Part shown: piece after piece, positions 21,378-33,861 of the stretch
How positions within the stretch are numbered: the first letter of the stretch is position 1
Layout of the letters: each line of letters starts with the position of its first letter
Assembly: GCF_933775445.1 (NCBI RefSeq)
Contig: NC_065872.1
Coordinates: 5,022,001-5,086,000 of the forward strand
Origin: Argentina anserina
Lineage: Eukaryota; Streptophyta; Magnoliopsida; Rosales; Rosaceae
Length of the DNA: 64,000 nucleotides
Direction: 5' to 3'
Notes under the pieces: model-generated
Told to the model about the DNA's origin: nothing
Seen by the model: only the letters and a program-made list of their open reading frames with translations
Database searches by the model: none
Translations under genes and position numbers: made by a program

Positions 21378-23990
21378 AGGCTTGCCATCTGTTATGCTTT
21401 TTGTCGAAGGAGCTATTGGGAGATTTTGAGGCATATGCAGAGATTTTCATTCCAGTATGTTGATATTATCTTACCAATAACAATCCTGATCTGGTCACCA
21501 AATAGGAAGTAAAAAAAATTAAAATCATCAAGTGAAAAGGTGGTACTCTAATTTTATCATATGTAACCAGGTCCTTTTCAAGCTGGTTGTGATAGATGTA
21601 CTTGTAATTGCAGAGTCTGTAGATAACTGCATAAAAACGATAATTTCAATTCTATTGACCCTTTTTCCTGCTACCTTTACCTCTCTCTCTTTTCTTTTTT
21701 CTCTTTTTTGTTTTACATAATATTCATTTATGAAAAGTATCTTTCTGCTTTCCAGATGTTACGTAACTGTAAAATTGCTCGGGTGCTTCCTCGTATTGCT
21801 TCCTCGTATTGCTGATTGTGCTAAGAATGACCGTAATGCAATACTTCGAGCAAGGTATATATATGACTCCAGTTTATATGTGGCCGCTTGTCAGACTTTT
21901 TTTCTATTTGAGTCACTAATATGTCTTGTATTGTAGGTGATGTGACTATGCATTGTTGATATTAGAGTATTGGGCTGATGAACCTAAAATACAGAGATCA
22001 GCAGATTTATATGAAGATCGAATAAGATGTTGTGTTGCAGATGCAATGAGCGAGGTATTCATATCAAAAATCCATATATTGTATTTTCTGACTGAGATGG
22101 AATGGTTAAATGTTATAGATTTCATATGTGAACCTTCATGTGTATAAATTGACAGGTCCGTTCAACTGCAAGAATGTGCTATAGAATGTTTTCAAAAACT
22201 TGGCCAGAGCGTTCCTGACGATTATTTTCACTCTTTGACCCTGTTATTCAAAGGGTATGTGGTCTTAATCTTAAGGATGACGTGATTCTATCTTACAGTC
22301 AGGTTCTTATTTTTATGTTAAAAAAATTTTGCACCAGTTAATCAATGAAGATGATGGGGGGATACATAGGCGACATGCTTCTCCTTATGTTTGTGATAGG
22401 GGTACACCCATCTCATTCACTCCCCAGCCATCTACATCTTCAAATCTACATGGATATGGAACTTCTGCTATTGTCGCAATGGATAAAAGTTCAAGTTTAT
22501 CCTCTGGGGCTTCTTTCTCTTCAGGACTTCATCTTTGACAAGTGAAGTCAGTTGCTAAAGGTACTGAGCGTAGTCTGGAAAGTGTGTTGCATGCAAGCAA
22601 ACAGAAGGTCAGTGCAATTGAAAGCATGCTTAGAGGTCTGGAGTTGTCCGGACATAATTCTTCTACTCTCTGGTTATCTAGTCTGGATCTAGGTACCTTA
22701 TATCTTGCTTTATTTTTTTATTTTTTCACCTTGATTTAACTTATTGATTTTTAGTATGCCAACCCATTAGATAATCTATGTATGTAAATTGTTAAATTTC
22801 GGTACGTTTGTGAGGGGCTAAATTGTTCTTTTTTGTTGCCCCTAGTGCAGGAGTTGACCCTCCATCATCTCGTGACCCACCATTTCATGTTGCTGTCTCA
22901 GCTTCTAATCATCTTTCAAACTCTCTAATTACATATTCAACTACTATCAAAGGTAGTAACCGCAATGGTGACCTGGTTTTGTCTGATATCATCACGCAAA
23001 TTCAAGCTTCCAAAGATTCTGCTAAATCATCATATCGCAGTCATTTGTCAGCTGAAACACTGCCAACAGTTTCATCCTACACCATGAAGAGTGCTTCTGA
23101 GAGAATCCACGAAAGGGGTTTTATTGAAGAGAATAATGAAAGCAAGGAAGCTCGGTGAACTCTGAATCATCAAGCTGACAGGCATTATTTGGACTCATCT
23201 CACATGGATGGAAACTTTAGGGATTCACATAATAATCATATTCCCAATTTTCAAAGGCCCCTCTTAAGAAAGAATGTGACAGGAAGAATGTCTGCAGGCA
23301 GGAGGAGAAGTTTTGATGATAGCCAGCCCTCACAGGAGATGACAAATTATGTAGAAGGTCCAGCATCACTAAATGATGCTCTGAGTGAAGGGCTGAGTCC
23401 CTCTTCAGACTGGTCAGATAGGGTTGCTGCATTTAATTATCTTTGGTCTTTGCTGAAGCAAGGCCAAAAAGGAATTCAAGAAGTGATTCAGAATTTTGAG
23501 AAGGTAATGTAGTTGTTTTTCCAACACTTGGATGATCCGCACCATAAAGTTGCACAAGCAACACTTTTAACACTTGCGGATGTTATTCCTTCTTGCCGTA
23601 AGCCCTTTGAAAGTTACATAGAAAGGATCCTACCTTATATTTTCTCACGGTTAATTGATCCAAAGGAGGTAGTTAGGCAGCCTTGCTCAACAACTTTGGT
23701 CATTGTTGGCAAGACTTACAGTGTAGATTCCCTCTTACCAGCTTTGCTCCGTTCACTAGATGAACAGCGATCACCAAAGGCTAACTTAGCTGTTATTGAG
23801 TTTTCTATTGGTTCATTTAACAAGCATTCAGTGAATACTGAAGGCTCTGGTAATAGTGGGATTCTAAAATTATGGCTTTCAAAGTTAGCTCCGTTGGTCC
23901 ATGATAAAAACACTAAATTGAAGGAGGCGGATTATGCATGTATACTCCCACTTTGATCCAACATTGGTGTTGAATTTTACTCACAGATGA
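21378..23990 (+). pseudogene. CLASP microtubule-associated protein, internal fragment with introns
   Basis: CLASP binds microtubule plus ends through TOG (HEAT-like) domains. Exons are recognisable in order: CHLLCFLSKELLGDFEAYAE (21379-21452), VLFKLVVIDVLVIAESVDNC (from 21571), NCKIARVLPRIA (about 21755), LLILEYWADEPKIQRSADLY (about 21955), RMFSKTWPERS (about 22157), HRRHASP...SIS-type linker (22331-22690), GVDPPSSRDPP (22850 on), and FQHLDDPHHKVAQATLLTLA to VHDKNTKLKEA (23512-23935). Both ends of the gene are missing; a full CLASP is near 1,400 residues. Breaks include a 13-bp tandem duplication at about 21786-21811 (CTTCCTCGTATTG twice), TGA after PERS (22216-22218), TGA near 22538, TGA at 23156 and TAG at about 23510. 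Introns are retained, so it is a DNA-level copy and not a retrocopy. Confidence 0.88.
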
Positions 23991-26939
23991 CGTGTATATT
24001 TTCAAACGTGAGAGAAGAAGACTAGTTTCCTTCATGGTACGGCTTCGGACGTGACAACCACAAATTTGGGTTTGAACCATTCATTATTAGGATTCGCGGA
24101 CGACAAGGCCCACATGGCTTTTAATTACGTGGACGATGTCCCCGTACGAAACGTGTACTGACAACTTGTTCTTCTCGGTCCCTTTGAGAAAGTAGTTACC
24201 CACCAGCTCGTATTATCAATCAAGACCAAAAACAGCTATTTGTCATTCCCTCAACGCCGACGCTGTGCGAAATTAAGTCATAGATGATAAATAAAAAATT
24301 ATTAATAAAAATAAATATTTATTATTAAATAAATAAAATTTAAGACCCTCACATTTATAATGAATTTAATTTATCATTTATATATCAAATTTATGACCTC
24401 AAGAGTCAAATATCAAATTATATATATAAAAATAGAAAAAACAATACATTTGATTAAGATTTAAGCCCACAAAATTTGGTAATTGTAATAGTTATTAAAT
24501 TCTTTTAATAAATAATTGAAGAATATGTGAAAAAAATAGTTAGTTTTGGACCTAATAATTAATTACATATCAATTTTTTGTTAATTTTTATATTTACAAG
24601 TAAAAAAACCCTATTTATTTCGGGCCCTATGTATGGGCCTACTTTGTTTTGGCACAGGGTCGGCCATGCATTCCCTATTGCCAACTAGAACCCAGAAGGC
24701 CAAGACCCTCCTAGCTAGATTTGGCGGCAAAGGAAAGCGATCGTTTTTCTTAACCATTTTCTTTTTTATGATTATTGATTGGAATTGTACATGATCATCA
24801 TTAGTAACTTGAATATGGATCGTCAACGGGCCGGGCTGGGCTGGGCCTTAGTACATTTAAATAAGTGACTCGCCTAGCTAGGCTGGGTACTTTCACAAAT
24901 AAGAAGATTTAAGCCCGCCCACTTAAAGCGGGCTTTGCGGGCTTTTACATGTCAGATCTTGCGGGCTTGTATTAGAAAAAAACACAACACTCTTATTTAA
25001 GAGTTTGGAACAATAAACGAATTATTATAAAACATTCTTAAAAAATTCACAAATAAATTCTGGTTTTGAAATATTGTCGATCGACACCAGTAGATGTGAT
25101 CGATATATATATTTAGGGACCATGTAAACATTTCGTCCGTTTTGAACATGGTTTGACTGTCCATACCTACAGTCAACAAAAAAATAGGTGTTTTGACAAA
25201 ATAAAACCTCATTGACCGAGATTTTACCAAATGAGTTTCCTCGTTGCGACCGCATACGATTGGTGACAAAAAATTAGGTGATTTTAAATATGTAAACAAC
25301 TTTCAGCATTCACATATTGGTAATGGGTCATCCCTTAAGGGATATTAGTGGTGTTTTTGGTTTACCGGAAATTCCGACGGTTAAACGAGGTCCGAATTAT
25401 ATGAAATTTTTATAGGATCACTAAATATATATATCGATCACATCGGATGTTGTCGATTGATCTCGATAAGTTTCCTTCATATAGTTGTTTCATAATGCAA
25501 TAGTTTTATTAAAAACCTATATAAATGTTATGATAAATTAGTGAACATTTCGGCGATCGATAACTCTAGTTTGAAATATGGTCGATCGACACTAGCAGAT
25601 GTGATATGTATATATAATTAGGAAACCCGTAAAAATTTCGTCAGTTTCGGATAATGATTTTTCTGCTTGAAGAAAACTAATACTTCATACATGTCATCAT
25701 TCCACATGATCTACTTACGGCATAACAAATGCAATATAATAAAGGAAAAGAGTTGATATGGTGGTATTAATTTAGACAAATTTATCAAATTCTAAATATT
25801 CATAGATCTAATCTCGATCAATTAAATCTTCTGCGAAGTGTTCCAATTCTACATTAGAACATATAGCTCATGGTTTTTAACGATAACGAGATTTAATTAC
25901 ATAATTAATAGGAACTGGTGATGGATGTTTATTTCAGATAATAAGAATTTCGAAATTAAAAAGATAACACTCAGGTGGCTGGATCTATTTTTATTGAACG
26001 GGCATGGTACCAAAACAACGTTTGGTGGACTTCAAGGGACATTTCAAATAATATATTCTTATGGGAAAAAATGCTTATGAGACGCACGTGCTACGTGTGT
26101 GACTACCATGCCAGCTTCAGATGCAGTCTGCTCACTGGTCTGCCGCTACTCACGTGCATCTATACGAACCGTTGACAAATGATTAACTTCAATTTTCTTT
26201 TTCTTTTTTACTATCCTTGTTTAACAAAGTGGGTCGGGTCGGTGTTAAACTATTCATGCCTAGGGTCTGGTTGATCGTTGACGGGTACTACTTAAATAGG
26301 CTAAAGACCAATTGATTACTTAACCGATGTGGTTAGCGATGAATGAAAATAGTTAAGAACGGTAGGTAGTAGTTATAGGCAGTTGTTTTGAAATATTGTG
26401 GAACACGTGATTACTTAAGGATTTTCAAGAGCTCCGGATTGATGAGGGTGAATTGGTTGGATTTGATTCAAGCTTACTTAGGAAAGCATTTTTGATTAGA
26501 TCTATGAATCTCTTTGGGTATAGTAGAGGCGAAGACTTCATAATGAATGATTTGTGATAATTTACTTGGTGCACGTATGAAAAGAGGGGTTTCGTGTAAT
26601 GTAGTAGGAGATGGATCATAGTTATATATGATTATTATATCGACAAGATGAAATTAAAATATTATATAATTGATGATTTTTAATTGATTTGATAATTATG
26701 ATCTGAATCGAATGTTAGACCAACCTCCATGCATAATAAGATATCATTGTTCATTTTCTTAAAATACAAGAAAGTAAGAGGTTATATTTATATTATACTT
26801 AAAATGGTATGAACACGCTCGATTAGATATTTAGACCACAAGGAAATTTCTAAAGGTAAATTCTCACAATATCAAAATGATAGCGCATAGTCTCCTTGGT
26901 TAAGTAGGGAATTGTGAGTTCAGAACTATAACATTTAAA
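23991..26939. other. Intergenic DNA in the 20-kb span, no gene recognised
   Basis: AT-rich; only short ORFs. A GC-rich patch with repeated GGGC/GCCC words lies at 24825-24965. Two related segments around GTCGATCGACACCAGTAGAT (25077) and GTCGATCGACACTAGCAGAT (25580) lie about 503 bp apart and look like diverged repeats. Confidence 0.45.
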
Positions 26940-29753
26940 GTACGTTTTTAATTAAAATGTACATGTTTACTAACTAACTTTACAGCCGAAATAAAATATG
27001 GAAAAATCGACCGTATGATAACGTCGTCATAGTGTCTTATAGTTGTGGTAGACAATTCATCAGTTTTCAATAATATTAGGATCTCGATCCACAAATTTAG
27101 CTCTCCATTTCTCATTTCTTTCTAAGAGCGGCTGTGTAACCCAAATATAATTGTTTGTAAAATTTTATATGACTAGATAGAGCGCGTCACTGAAAGCGCG
27201 TAGTAATTTTGGCATATTTTTTTCAGACACTTGAGCTATTTTTAAAAAGTTTTTAAAGGTGCGAAATCAATTGAAAATTAAACAAAAAATGAGGTGGACA
27301 AATGGGTGGCCACATATGTGCCACGTGTTCTTTGTTGGACTTTTAATTATTTTCAAATGATTAGAAGTCTTCTTATCATCATTAAAAATAACTCTGACAT
27401 TCAAAAAATTGTCCGAAAATTACCAGGGTCTCATCATAAGTCGTTTTATTGACGCATGTCAAAAAATTAAATAGTTTTTACTTCGCACAGGGCTTCCTTT
27501 AGGGATGTATTGTGTTAATTAGGGTTGACTAAGTAGATCAACACCCGAATTAAGACGAAAGTCCGTGAATTTCGTACGGTAGCCATATTTCAGTGTGACG
27601 ATCACATCTAATGGGTAGAGTTTGATATTCTGAATTTTAGTCACTTGAATCGCAACATGCTACTAGTGTAGTATAACCTTTATATTCTGTTTTGTGAAAA
27701 TTTGTATGTTTAAAAACTAACTACACAGCCTAAATAAAATTTGAAAAAATCAACCATATGATATCATCGCCATAGTGTATTATAGCCATGATAAAAAAAA
27801 CTCATAATATTTCACTAATGTTTGGGTCTCGATCCACACATTTAACTCATTATTTCTCATTTCTTCCTAAGGGCGGTTGTGTAACCCGAATATAATTGTC
27901 CGTAAAATTTTATATGACTAGATAGAGCGCGTCACTGACAGCGCGTAGTAATTTTGGCATATTTTTTCAGACACTTGAGCTATTTTTAAAAAGTTTTTAA
28001 ATGTGCAAAATCAATTGAAAAATGAAACACAAAATGAGGTGGACAAATGGGTGGCCAAAGATGTGCCACGTGTTCTTTGTTGGACTTTTAATTATTTTCA
28101 AATGACGAAAAGTCTTCTTATCATCATTAAAAATAGCTCTGACATTCAAATAATTGTCCGAAAATTACCAGGGTCTCATCATAAGCCGTTCTATTGACGC
28201 ATGTGAAAAATTTTAAATAGTTTTTACCGCGCACAAGGCTTCCTTTAGTGAGGTATTGTGTTAATTAGGGTTGACCAAGTAGATCTACACCTGAACTAAG
28301 ACGAAAGTCGGTGAATTTCGTACGGTAGCCATATTTCAGTGTGACGATCACATCTAATGGTTAGAGTTTAATTTTCTGAATTTTAGTCACTTGAATCGCA
28401 ACATGCCTACTAGTGTAGCATAACATTTATATTTTCTTTTGTGAAAATATGTATGTTTACAAACGAACTATATTACCTAAATAAAAATTCAAAAAATCAA
28501 CCGTAGGAAATCCTCACCATAGTGTACTCTAGCCGTGATAGAAAACTCATAATTTTTCGCTAATGTTTGGGTCTCGATCCACACATTTAACTCATTATTT
28601 CTCATTTCTTCATAAGGGCGGCTGTTTAACCCGAATATAATTGTCCGTAAAATTTTATATGACTAGATAGAGCGCGTCATTAACAGCGCTTAGTAATTTT
28701 GGCATATTCTTTGAGACACTTGAGCTATTTTTAAAAAGTTTTTAAATGTGCGAAATCAATTGAAAAATGAAAAATAAAATGAGGTGGACAAATGGGTGGC
28801 CAAATATGTGCCACATGTTCTTTGTTGGACTTTTAATTATTTTCAAATGATTAGAAGTCTTCTTATCATCATTAAAAATAGCTTCGACATTCAAAAAATT
28901 GTCCGAAAATTACCAGGGTCTCATGATAAGCTATTCTATTAACGCATGCAAAAAAATTTAAATAGTTTTTACCGCGCACAAGGCTTTCTTTAGTGAGGTA
29001 TTGTGTTAATTAGGGTTGACCAAGTAGATCAACACCCAAACTAAGACGAAAGTCGGTGAATTTCGTACGGTAGCCATATTTCAGTGTGACGATCACATCT
29101 AATTGTTAGAGTTTGATTTTATATTTTTGTGTGGAAATCTGTATGTTTACAAACTAACTACACTGCCTAAATAAAATTTGAAAAAATCAACCGTACGGTC
29201 ATAATTGTGCCACGTGTTCCTTCTTTGTTTTTTAGGTAATGTTAAATGGTCTTAAATCTTATTAAAATCATAAATAATAGCTATGAAGGTAAAAACAAAA
29301 GCTACAAATATAATAACAATCTTAGAATAATCCACTATATCCAATCATATAATAATTTTAAAAAACAATTATCCGCACACAAGGCTGCTTATAGAGAGAT
29401 ATGTGTTAATTAGGATTGAACGGATAGATCAAGACCTGACCGAAAATCGAAAAATTGTTGAATTTCGTACCATAGCCGTAGTTTATTGTGATAATCACAT
29501 CTAACAGTCGAAATTGTATTTTGTGAATTTTAGTCAAGTGAATAACTACGTGCCTAGTAACACTATACAACTTTTATATTAGGTAATATGTGAATGTATT
29601 TGTTTATAAACTAACTATACTAAGAGAATAAAATCTAAAAAAATTGATCGAAGGATATCATCACTATAGTGTATTATAGATCTGATAGAAAATTCATGAA
29701 ATTTCAATAATGTTTGGGCCTCGATCCACATAGTTCTCTTTACGCCCTATATC
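26940..29753. repeat. About 745-bp tandem array, left part
   Basis: Three long units share the landmark TGTGTTAATTAGGGTTGAC at 27511, 28257 and 29002 (spacings 746 and 745). They also share AGATAGAGCGCGTCA, GCCACGTGTTCTTTGTTGG and TCGATCCACA. A shorter, more diverged unit has the landmark at 29402. The array is interrupted at 29753 by a Copia element and resumes at 33862. Small ORFs such as 28003-28197 recur with the unit and are not convincing genes. Confidence 0.85.
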
Positions 29754-30004
29754 TGTAGCACTCAAACACTCACACTTGAACACAGAAATACTGAATGACT
29801 TCCGTAAGTTTATTGAAAGCAAACTTAGGCTTATATAGCCTTTACAAGAAAAGGATAACAAAACAAAACAACCACATTCTAAAAACATGGGAGCTGTTAC
29901 TAATCAATTCAAACTCTACTGGATGTTCCTAAACTGCAAGAACTTATTAACAAGCTTTGACTGAGCCACACAGACCAAGTCAGATAACAAAAACAACCTT
30001 AACA
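29754..30004 (-). repeat. 3' LTR of Copia 1
   Basis: 251 bp, TG...CA ends; it lies downstream of the minus-strand ORF. A TATATAGCC motif (about 29831, plus-strand reading) is shared with the other LTR. Confidence 0.92.
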
Positions 30005-30034
30005 TATCCTCCCCTAAACTGAAGTATATATACT

Positions 30035-33000
30035 TCAGTTTATACCAGGTACTTCACAAACACCAAGCTCACTTCGAAGCTTCAAGAAAGCATCAAGCTT
30101 TAAAGGCATGGTTAGTATATCTGCAACTTGATCACTTGAACCACAATGAACCAACTCCACTACTCCATCATTTGCAAGATCCCTCAAAAAATGAAACCTT
30201 ACTGCTATGTGCTTACATCTTCCATGCATAATTGGATTCTTGGACAATTTTATAGTGGAACTATTATCACACAGAATAGTAGTGCACTGACCTTGTATAT
30301 GACCAATCTTTTCCAATACTGCTCTCATCCAAACACATTGGCATGCACATGCTGCAGCTGCAACGTATTCTGCCTCTGTAGTAGACAATGTCACCACAGG
30401 TTGTTTCTTTGAAGCCCAGGACACTGCTCCATCACTCAACATAAACACATAGCCTGTAGTACTCTTACTATCATCTGCATCTCCGGCATAATCACTGTCC
30501 GTGTACCCCAATAGCTTCTCATTTCCTCCTCTTTTGTAAAACACACCCAAATTCACTGTTCCTTTCAAGTAACGAAGCACCCTCTTAGCTGCTTGCATAT
30601 GAAGAACAATAGGATTAGCCATAAATCTGCTTAAAAAACACACCACAAACATCAAATCCGGTCTGGTTGCTGTGATGTACATTAAGCTTCCAATGAGTTG
30701 CTTGTACACAGTGGCATCAACTGCAGCTCCCTCTCCTTCTTTAGATAGCTTGACACCAGGAACAATAGGATTTTTCACAGAATTCCCATTCTGCAAACCA
30801 AATCTCTCCAGTAGTTCACGAGCATATTTTCTCTGACTCAAATAAATCCCCTCTGAATTTTGTATAACTTCAACACCAAGGAAATACTTCATCCTCCCCA
30901 AATCAGTCATCTCAAACTCTTTCTTCATAGACATCTTAAAGCTCTCAATCATGCAAGCATTATTCCCAGTAAAGATCAAATCATCAACGTATAAGCTTAC
31001 AATTAAAAACTTTTTACCTCCTTCCTCCTTCTTGACAAAAAGAGTGTATTCATGACAGCACCTTTCAAAACCCGCTTTGATAAAATATGATTCGATCCTG
31101 CTATACCAAGCACGCGGTGCTTGTTTCAGACCATAGAGTGCCTTCTTGAGCTTATACACTTTATCCTCTTCAACTTCTTCTTCACGTTCAGAATCATACT
31201 TCTTATCTTCATCATTATCACCCCAAGTCAAAACATCTCGCTTCATTTCTTCAACTGTCCTCCCCCAATTCCAATTCTTATCTTCTTCAAAAATTACATC
31301 TCTGCTCACAATGATTTTCCTTGCAACTGGATCAAACAATCGGTATGCTTTGGACTCCTCACTGACTCCAAGAAGCACACATTGAAAACTCTTATCATCT
31401 AGTTTCTTTCTTTTCTGGTCCGGCACATGAACATGAGCAATGCATCCAAAAACCCTGAAGTAGTCTACTTTAGGCTTCACTCCACTCCACATCTCTTCCG
31501 GTGTCTTGTCCTTTGTCACCAACGTAGGACTTCGATTAATGACATGAGCACTCCACCTTGCAGCTTCTGGCCAGAATTCTTTAGGCATTTCTTTGTCATA
31601 GAGCAAACACCTTACCATATTCATAATGGTTCGGTTTTTACGTTCAGCTACCCCATTCTGTTGTGGGGTATAAGAAGCTGTCAATTGCCTGCTAATACCA
31701 TTAGCTTTACAGAAATTGTTGAATTCATTAGAAGTAAATTCTCCTCCTCTATCAGTCCGTAGGCAACATATCAAACTATTGGACTCCTTCTCAACTAGAC
31801 TTTTGTAAGATTTGAAAGTAGCAAAAGCTTCATACTTTTCCAACAGAAAATACACCCACACTTTTCGACTAAAATCATCGATAAATGTCAAAATGTACCT
31901 CTTGTTACTGTTGGATGCTGGTGTGATAGGACCGCAAATATCAGCATGTACAAGCTGCAATTTGTGACTTGCTCTCCACTGACTTCTTTTTGGAATAATC
32001 TCCCTGTGTTGCTTGCCCACCAAGCACTCAGTACAAGTTTTTGTTGCAGCCTTGAAACATGGAAGTCCCTTCACCATTTCTTTGTATTGCAATGTGCGCA
32101 GACTTTTATAGCTCAAATGCCCAAACCTCTTATGCCACAACTCGGAAATATTTTCTGAAGTTGTCTGCAAACATGTTGGATCTTCAAGTACAATACTAGC
32201 TAACAACACAAACATGCGATTAGCAGTCATCATGGATTGCATAATCAGACCTCGCCTTGGATGATACAGTCTGCATTCCCCATTTTTTATAAGAATAGCT
32301 AGACCACGTTCTTGAAGTTGGCCTATACTCATCAAATTATTCTTCAAATCAGGCACATAGTATACATCAGTCAATACTTGATTCATTCCATTCAATTCAA
32401 GCCTTATGTTGCCTTTGCCCATCACTCTCATCCTTGAGTTATCACCAAGCTTTACTGAATGTCTGTACTCCTCATCCAGAACTGCAAACCACTGCTTATT
32501 TCCACACATATGATTGCTACAACCCGAATCAAGGAACCAAATCTCTTCTCTTTTTGAATTGTTAGCTTCAACAAATGCCATGAGGAGCATCTCATCTTCT
32601 TCATCAATCTCGGCATAGTTGGCTTTCTTTCCCCAACTAGGACATTCATACTGGAAGTGCCCTAGCTTGTGACACTTAAAACACTCCACTGTGGCTTTGT
32701 TGAAACTTTGTCTGCCTCCACCTCGTCCTCTTCCTCTAAATGCTCCACGTCCTCTTTCTCTTCCTCCAAACCTGTCTTCAACCGAAACCTTAAGAACTTG
32801 CTCTTCTTTCTCATGTCCCTTCATCCTCTGTTCATGTACCAGCAGACTACTTTGCAACTCATCAATTGTCAAAGTGTCCAAATCATTTGATTCTTCCACA
32901 GAACAAACAACATAGTCAAACTTTGATGTCATTGAACGCAAGATTTTCTCAATTATCACCACTTGCGCCATTGTCTCACCATGACTTTTCATTTTATTAG

Positions 33001-33517
33001 CAATTGACAAGGTACGAGCAAAGTACTCACTGACACTTTCTCCTGCCTTCATCTGCAAGACCTCAAACTCTTTTCTTAGAGCTTGTCGTTTTGCTCTCTG
33101 CACCTTACTGGTTCCTTGATATTTGAGCTTCATAGAATCCCAGATTTGTTTACACGTATCCTTAACAAGGATAGTCTCCAAAATTGTTCGATCTATGGCT
33201 AAAAACATATAATTCTTCAGCTTGAGATCTTTCAGCTTCATCTGCTCCACCAGCTTACGTTGTGCCTCCAGTTGCTGACGTTGCTCCTCTGTCTGCGTCT
33301 GCTGCCCTTCTATTTGCTGCGTCCTTTCTGCTACCACTGAGGAGAACAATCTTGGTCTACTGGATTCAGCTTCTTGTGGTAACTCCGGAATCCCTGGCTC
33401 TATGAGATTCCAACACTCCTTCGACCGAATGAAATTTTCCATTGTCATGGCCCAATGACCGTAGTGGCCATCAAACTTTGGAACTGAAACTGGCACAGAG
33501 CTCCCTTCTGTATCCAT
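30035..33517 (-). CDS. Copia gag-pol polyprotein lacking the front of the reverse transcriptase
   Basis: One ORF of 1,160 residues from ATG 33517 (a GTG codon precedes it in frame). In order: gag with PKFDGHYGHWAMTMENFIRS near the start, zinc knuckle CFKCHKLGHFQYEC (about 278-291), protease WFLDSGCSNHM (about 326), pre-integrase LWHKRFGHLS (about 455), integrase DICGPI, GGEF and TPQQNGVAERKNRTI (about 524-630). The RT then resumes only at KKALYGLKQAPRAWYSR (about 790), followed by SLYVDDLIFTGN, and RNase H TDSDYAGDADDSKSTTGYVF (about 1005). The RT start, where families show the TWxLV, KARLVAKG and LDVKTAFL blocks with the first catalytic Asp, is absent, although the frame is kept. The product should be unable to copy RNA by itself. 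Confidence 0.92.
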   Translation of the reverse strand: MDTEGSSVPVSVPKFDGHYGHWAMTMENFIRSKECWNLIEPGIPELPQEAESSRPRLFSSVVAERTQQIEGQQTQTEEQRQQLEAQRKLVEQMKLKDLKLKNYMFLAIDRTILETILVKDTCKQIWDSMKLKYQGTSKVQRAKRQALRKEFEVLQMKAGESVSEYFARTLSIANKMKSHGETMAQVVIIEKILRSMTSKFDYVVCSVEESNDLDTLTIDELQSSLLVHEQRMKGHEKEEQVLKVSVEDRFGGRERGRGAFRGRGRGGGRQSFNKATVECFKCHKLGHFQYECPSWGKKANYAEIDEEDEMLLMAFVEANNSKREEIWFLDSGCSNHMCGNKQWFAVLDEEYRHSVKLGDNSRMRVMGKGNIRLELNGMNQVLTDVYYVPDLKNNLMSIGQLQERGLAILIKNGECRLYHPRRGLIMQSMMTANRMFVLLASIVLEDPTCLQTTSENISELWHKRFGHLSYKSLRTLQYKEMVKGLPCFKAATKTCTECLVGKQHREIIPKRSQWRASHKLQLVHADICGPITPASNSNKRYILTFIDDFSRKVWVYFLLEKYEAFATFKSYKSLVEKESNSLICCLRTDRGGEFTSNEFNNFCKANGISRQLTASYTPQQNGVAERKNRTIMNMVRCLLYDKEMPKEFWPEAARWSAHVINRSPTLVTKDKTPEEMWSGVKPKVDYFRVFGCIAHVHVPDQKRKKLDDKSFQCVLLGVSEESKAYRLFDPVARKIIVSRDVIFEEDKNWNWGRTVEEMKRDVLTWGDNDEDKKYDSEREEEVEEDKVYKLKKALYGLKQAPRAWYSRIESYFIKAGFERCCHEYTLFVKKEEGGKKFLIVSLYVDDLIFTGNNACMIESFKMSMKKEFEMTDLGRMKYFLGVEVIQNSEGIYLSQRKYARELLERFGLQNGNSVKNPIVPGVKLSKEGEGAAVDATVYKQLIGSLMYITATRPDLMFVVCFLSRFMANPIVLHMQAAKRVLRYLKGTVNLGVFYKRGGNEKLLGYTDSDYAGDADDSKSTTGYVFMLSDGAVSWASKKQPVVTLSTTEAEYVAAAACACQCVWMRAVLEKIGHIQGQCTTILCDNSSTIKLSKNPIMHGRCKHIAVRFHFLRDLANDGVVELVHCGSSDQVADILTMPLKLDAFLKLRSELGVCEVPGIN

Positions 33518-33605
33518 TCTCACTCTCTTCTTTTCTGGCTCTCACTCACTCTTTTCTTTTCTCCTATTGGTCAGGCCCCTGTGATGGGGCTCTGATACTA
33601 GAATT

Positions 33606-33856
33606 TGTAGCACTCAAACACTCACACTTGAACACAGAAATACTGAATGACTTTCGTAAGTTTATTGAAAGCAAACTTAGGCTTATATAGCCTTTACAAG
33701 AAAAGGATAACAAAACAAAACAACCACATTCTAAAAACATGGGAGCTGTTACTAATCAATTCAAACTCTACTGGATGTTCCTAAACTGCAGGAACTTATT
33801 AACAAGCTTTGACTGAGCCACACAGACCAAGTCAGATAACAAAAACAACCTTAACA
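33606..33856 (-). repeat. 5' LTR of Copia 1
   Basis: 251 bp, about 99% identical by eye to the partner at 29754; adjoins the primer-binding site at 33588-33600. Confidence 0.92.
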
Positions 33857-33861
33857 ATATC

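Larger units (their letters stand above)
29754..33856 (-). mobile_element. Ty1/copia retrotransposon 1, young, non-autonomous
   Basis: Two 251-bp LTRs (29754-30004 and 33606-33856) begin TGTAGCAC and end CCTTAACA. They differ at two positions that I can see (CTTCCG/CTTTCG and CTGCAAG/CTGCAGG). The flanking TSD is ATATC (29749-29753 and 33857-33861). The primer-binding site (minus strand, 33588-33600) is TAGTATCAGAGCC, close to the initiator-Met tRNA type. A polypurine tract AGGGGAGGA lies beside the 3' LTR at 30007-30015. The target is the 745-bp tandem array. The single ORF is open, but part of its reverse transcriptase is missing. Confidence 0.93.
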
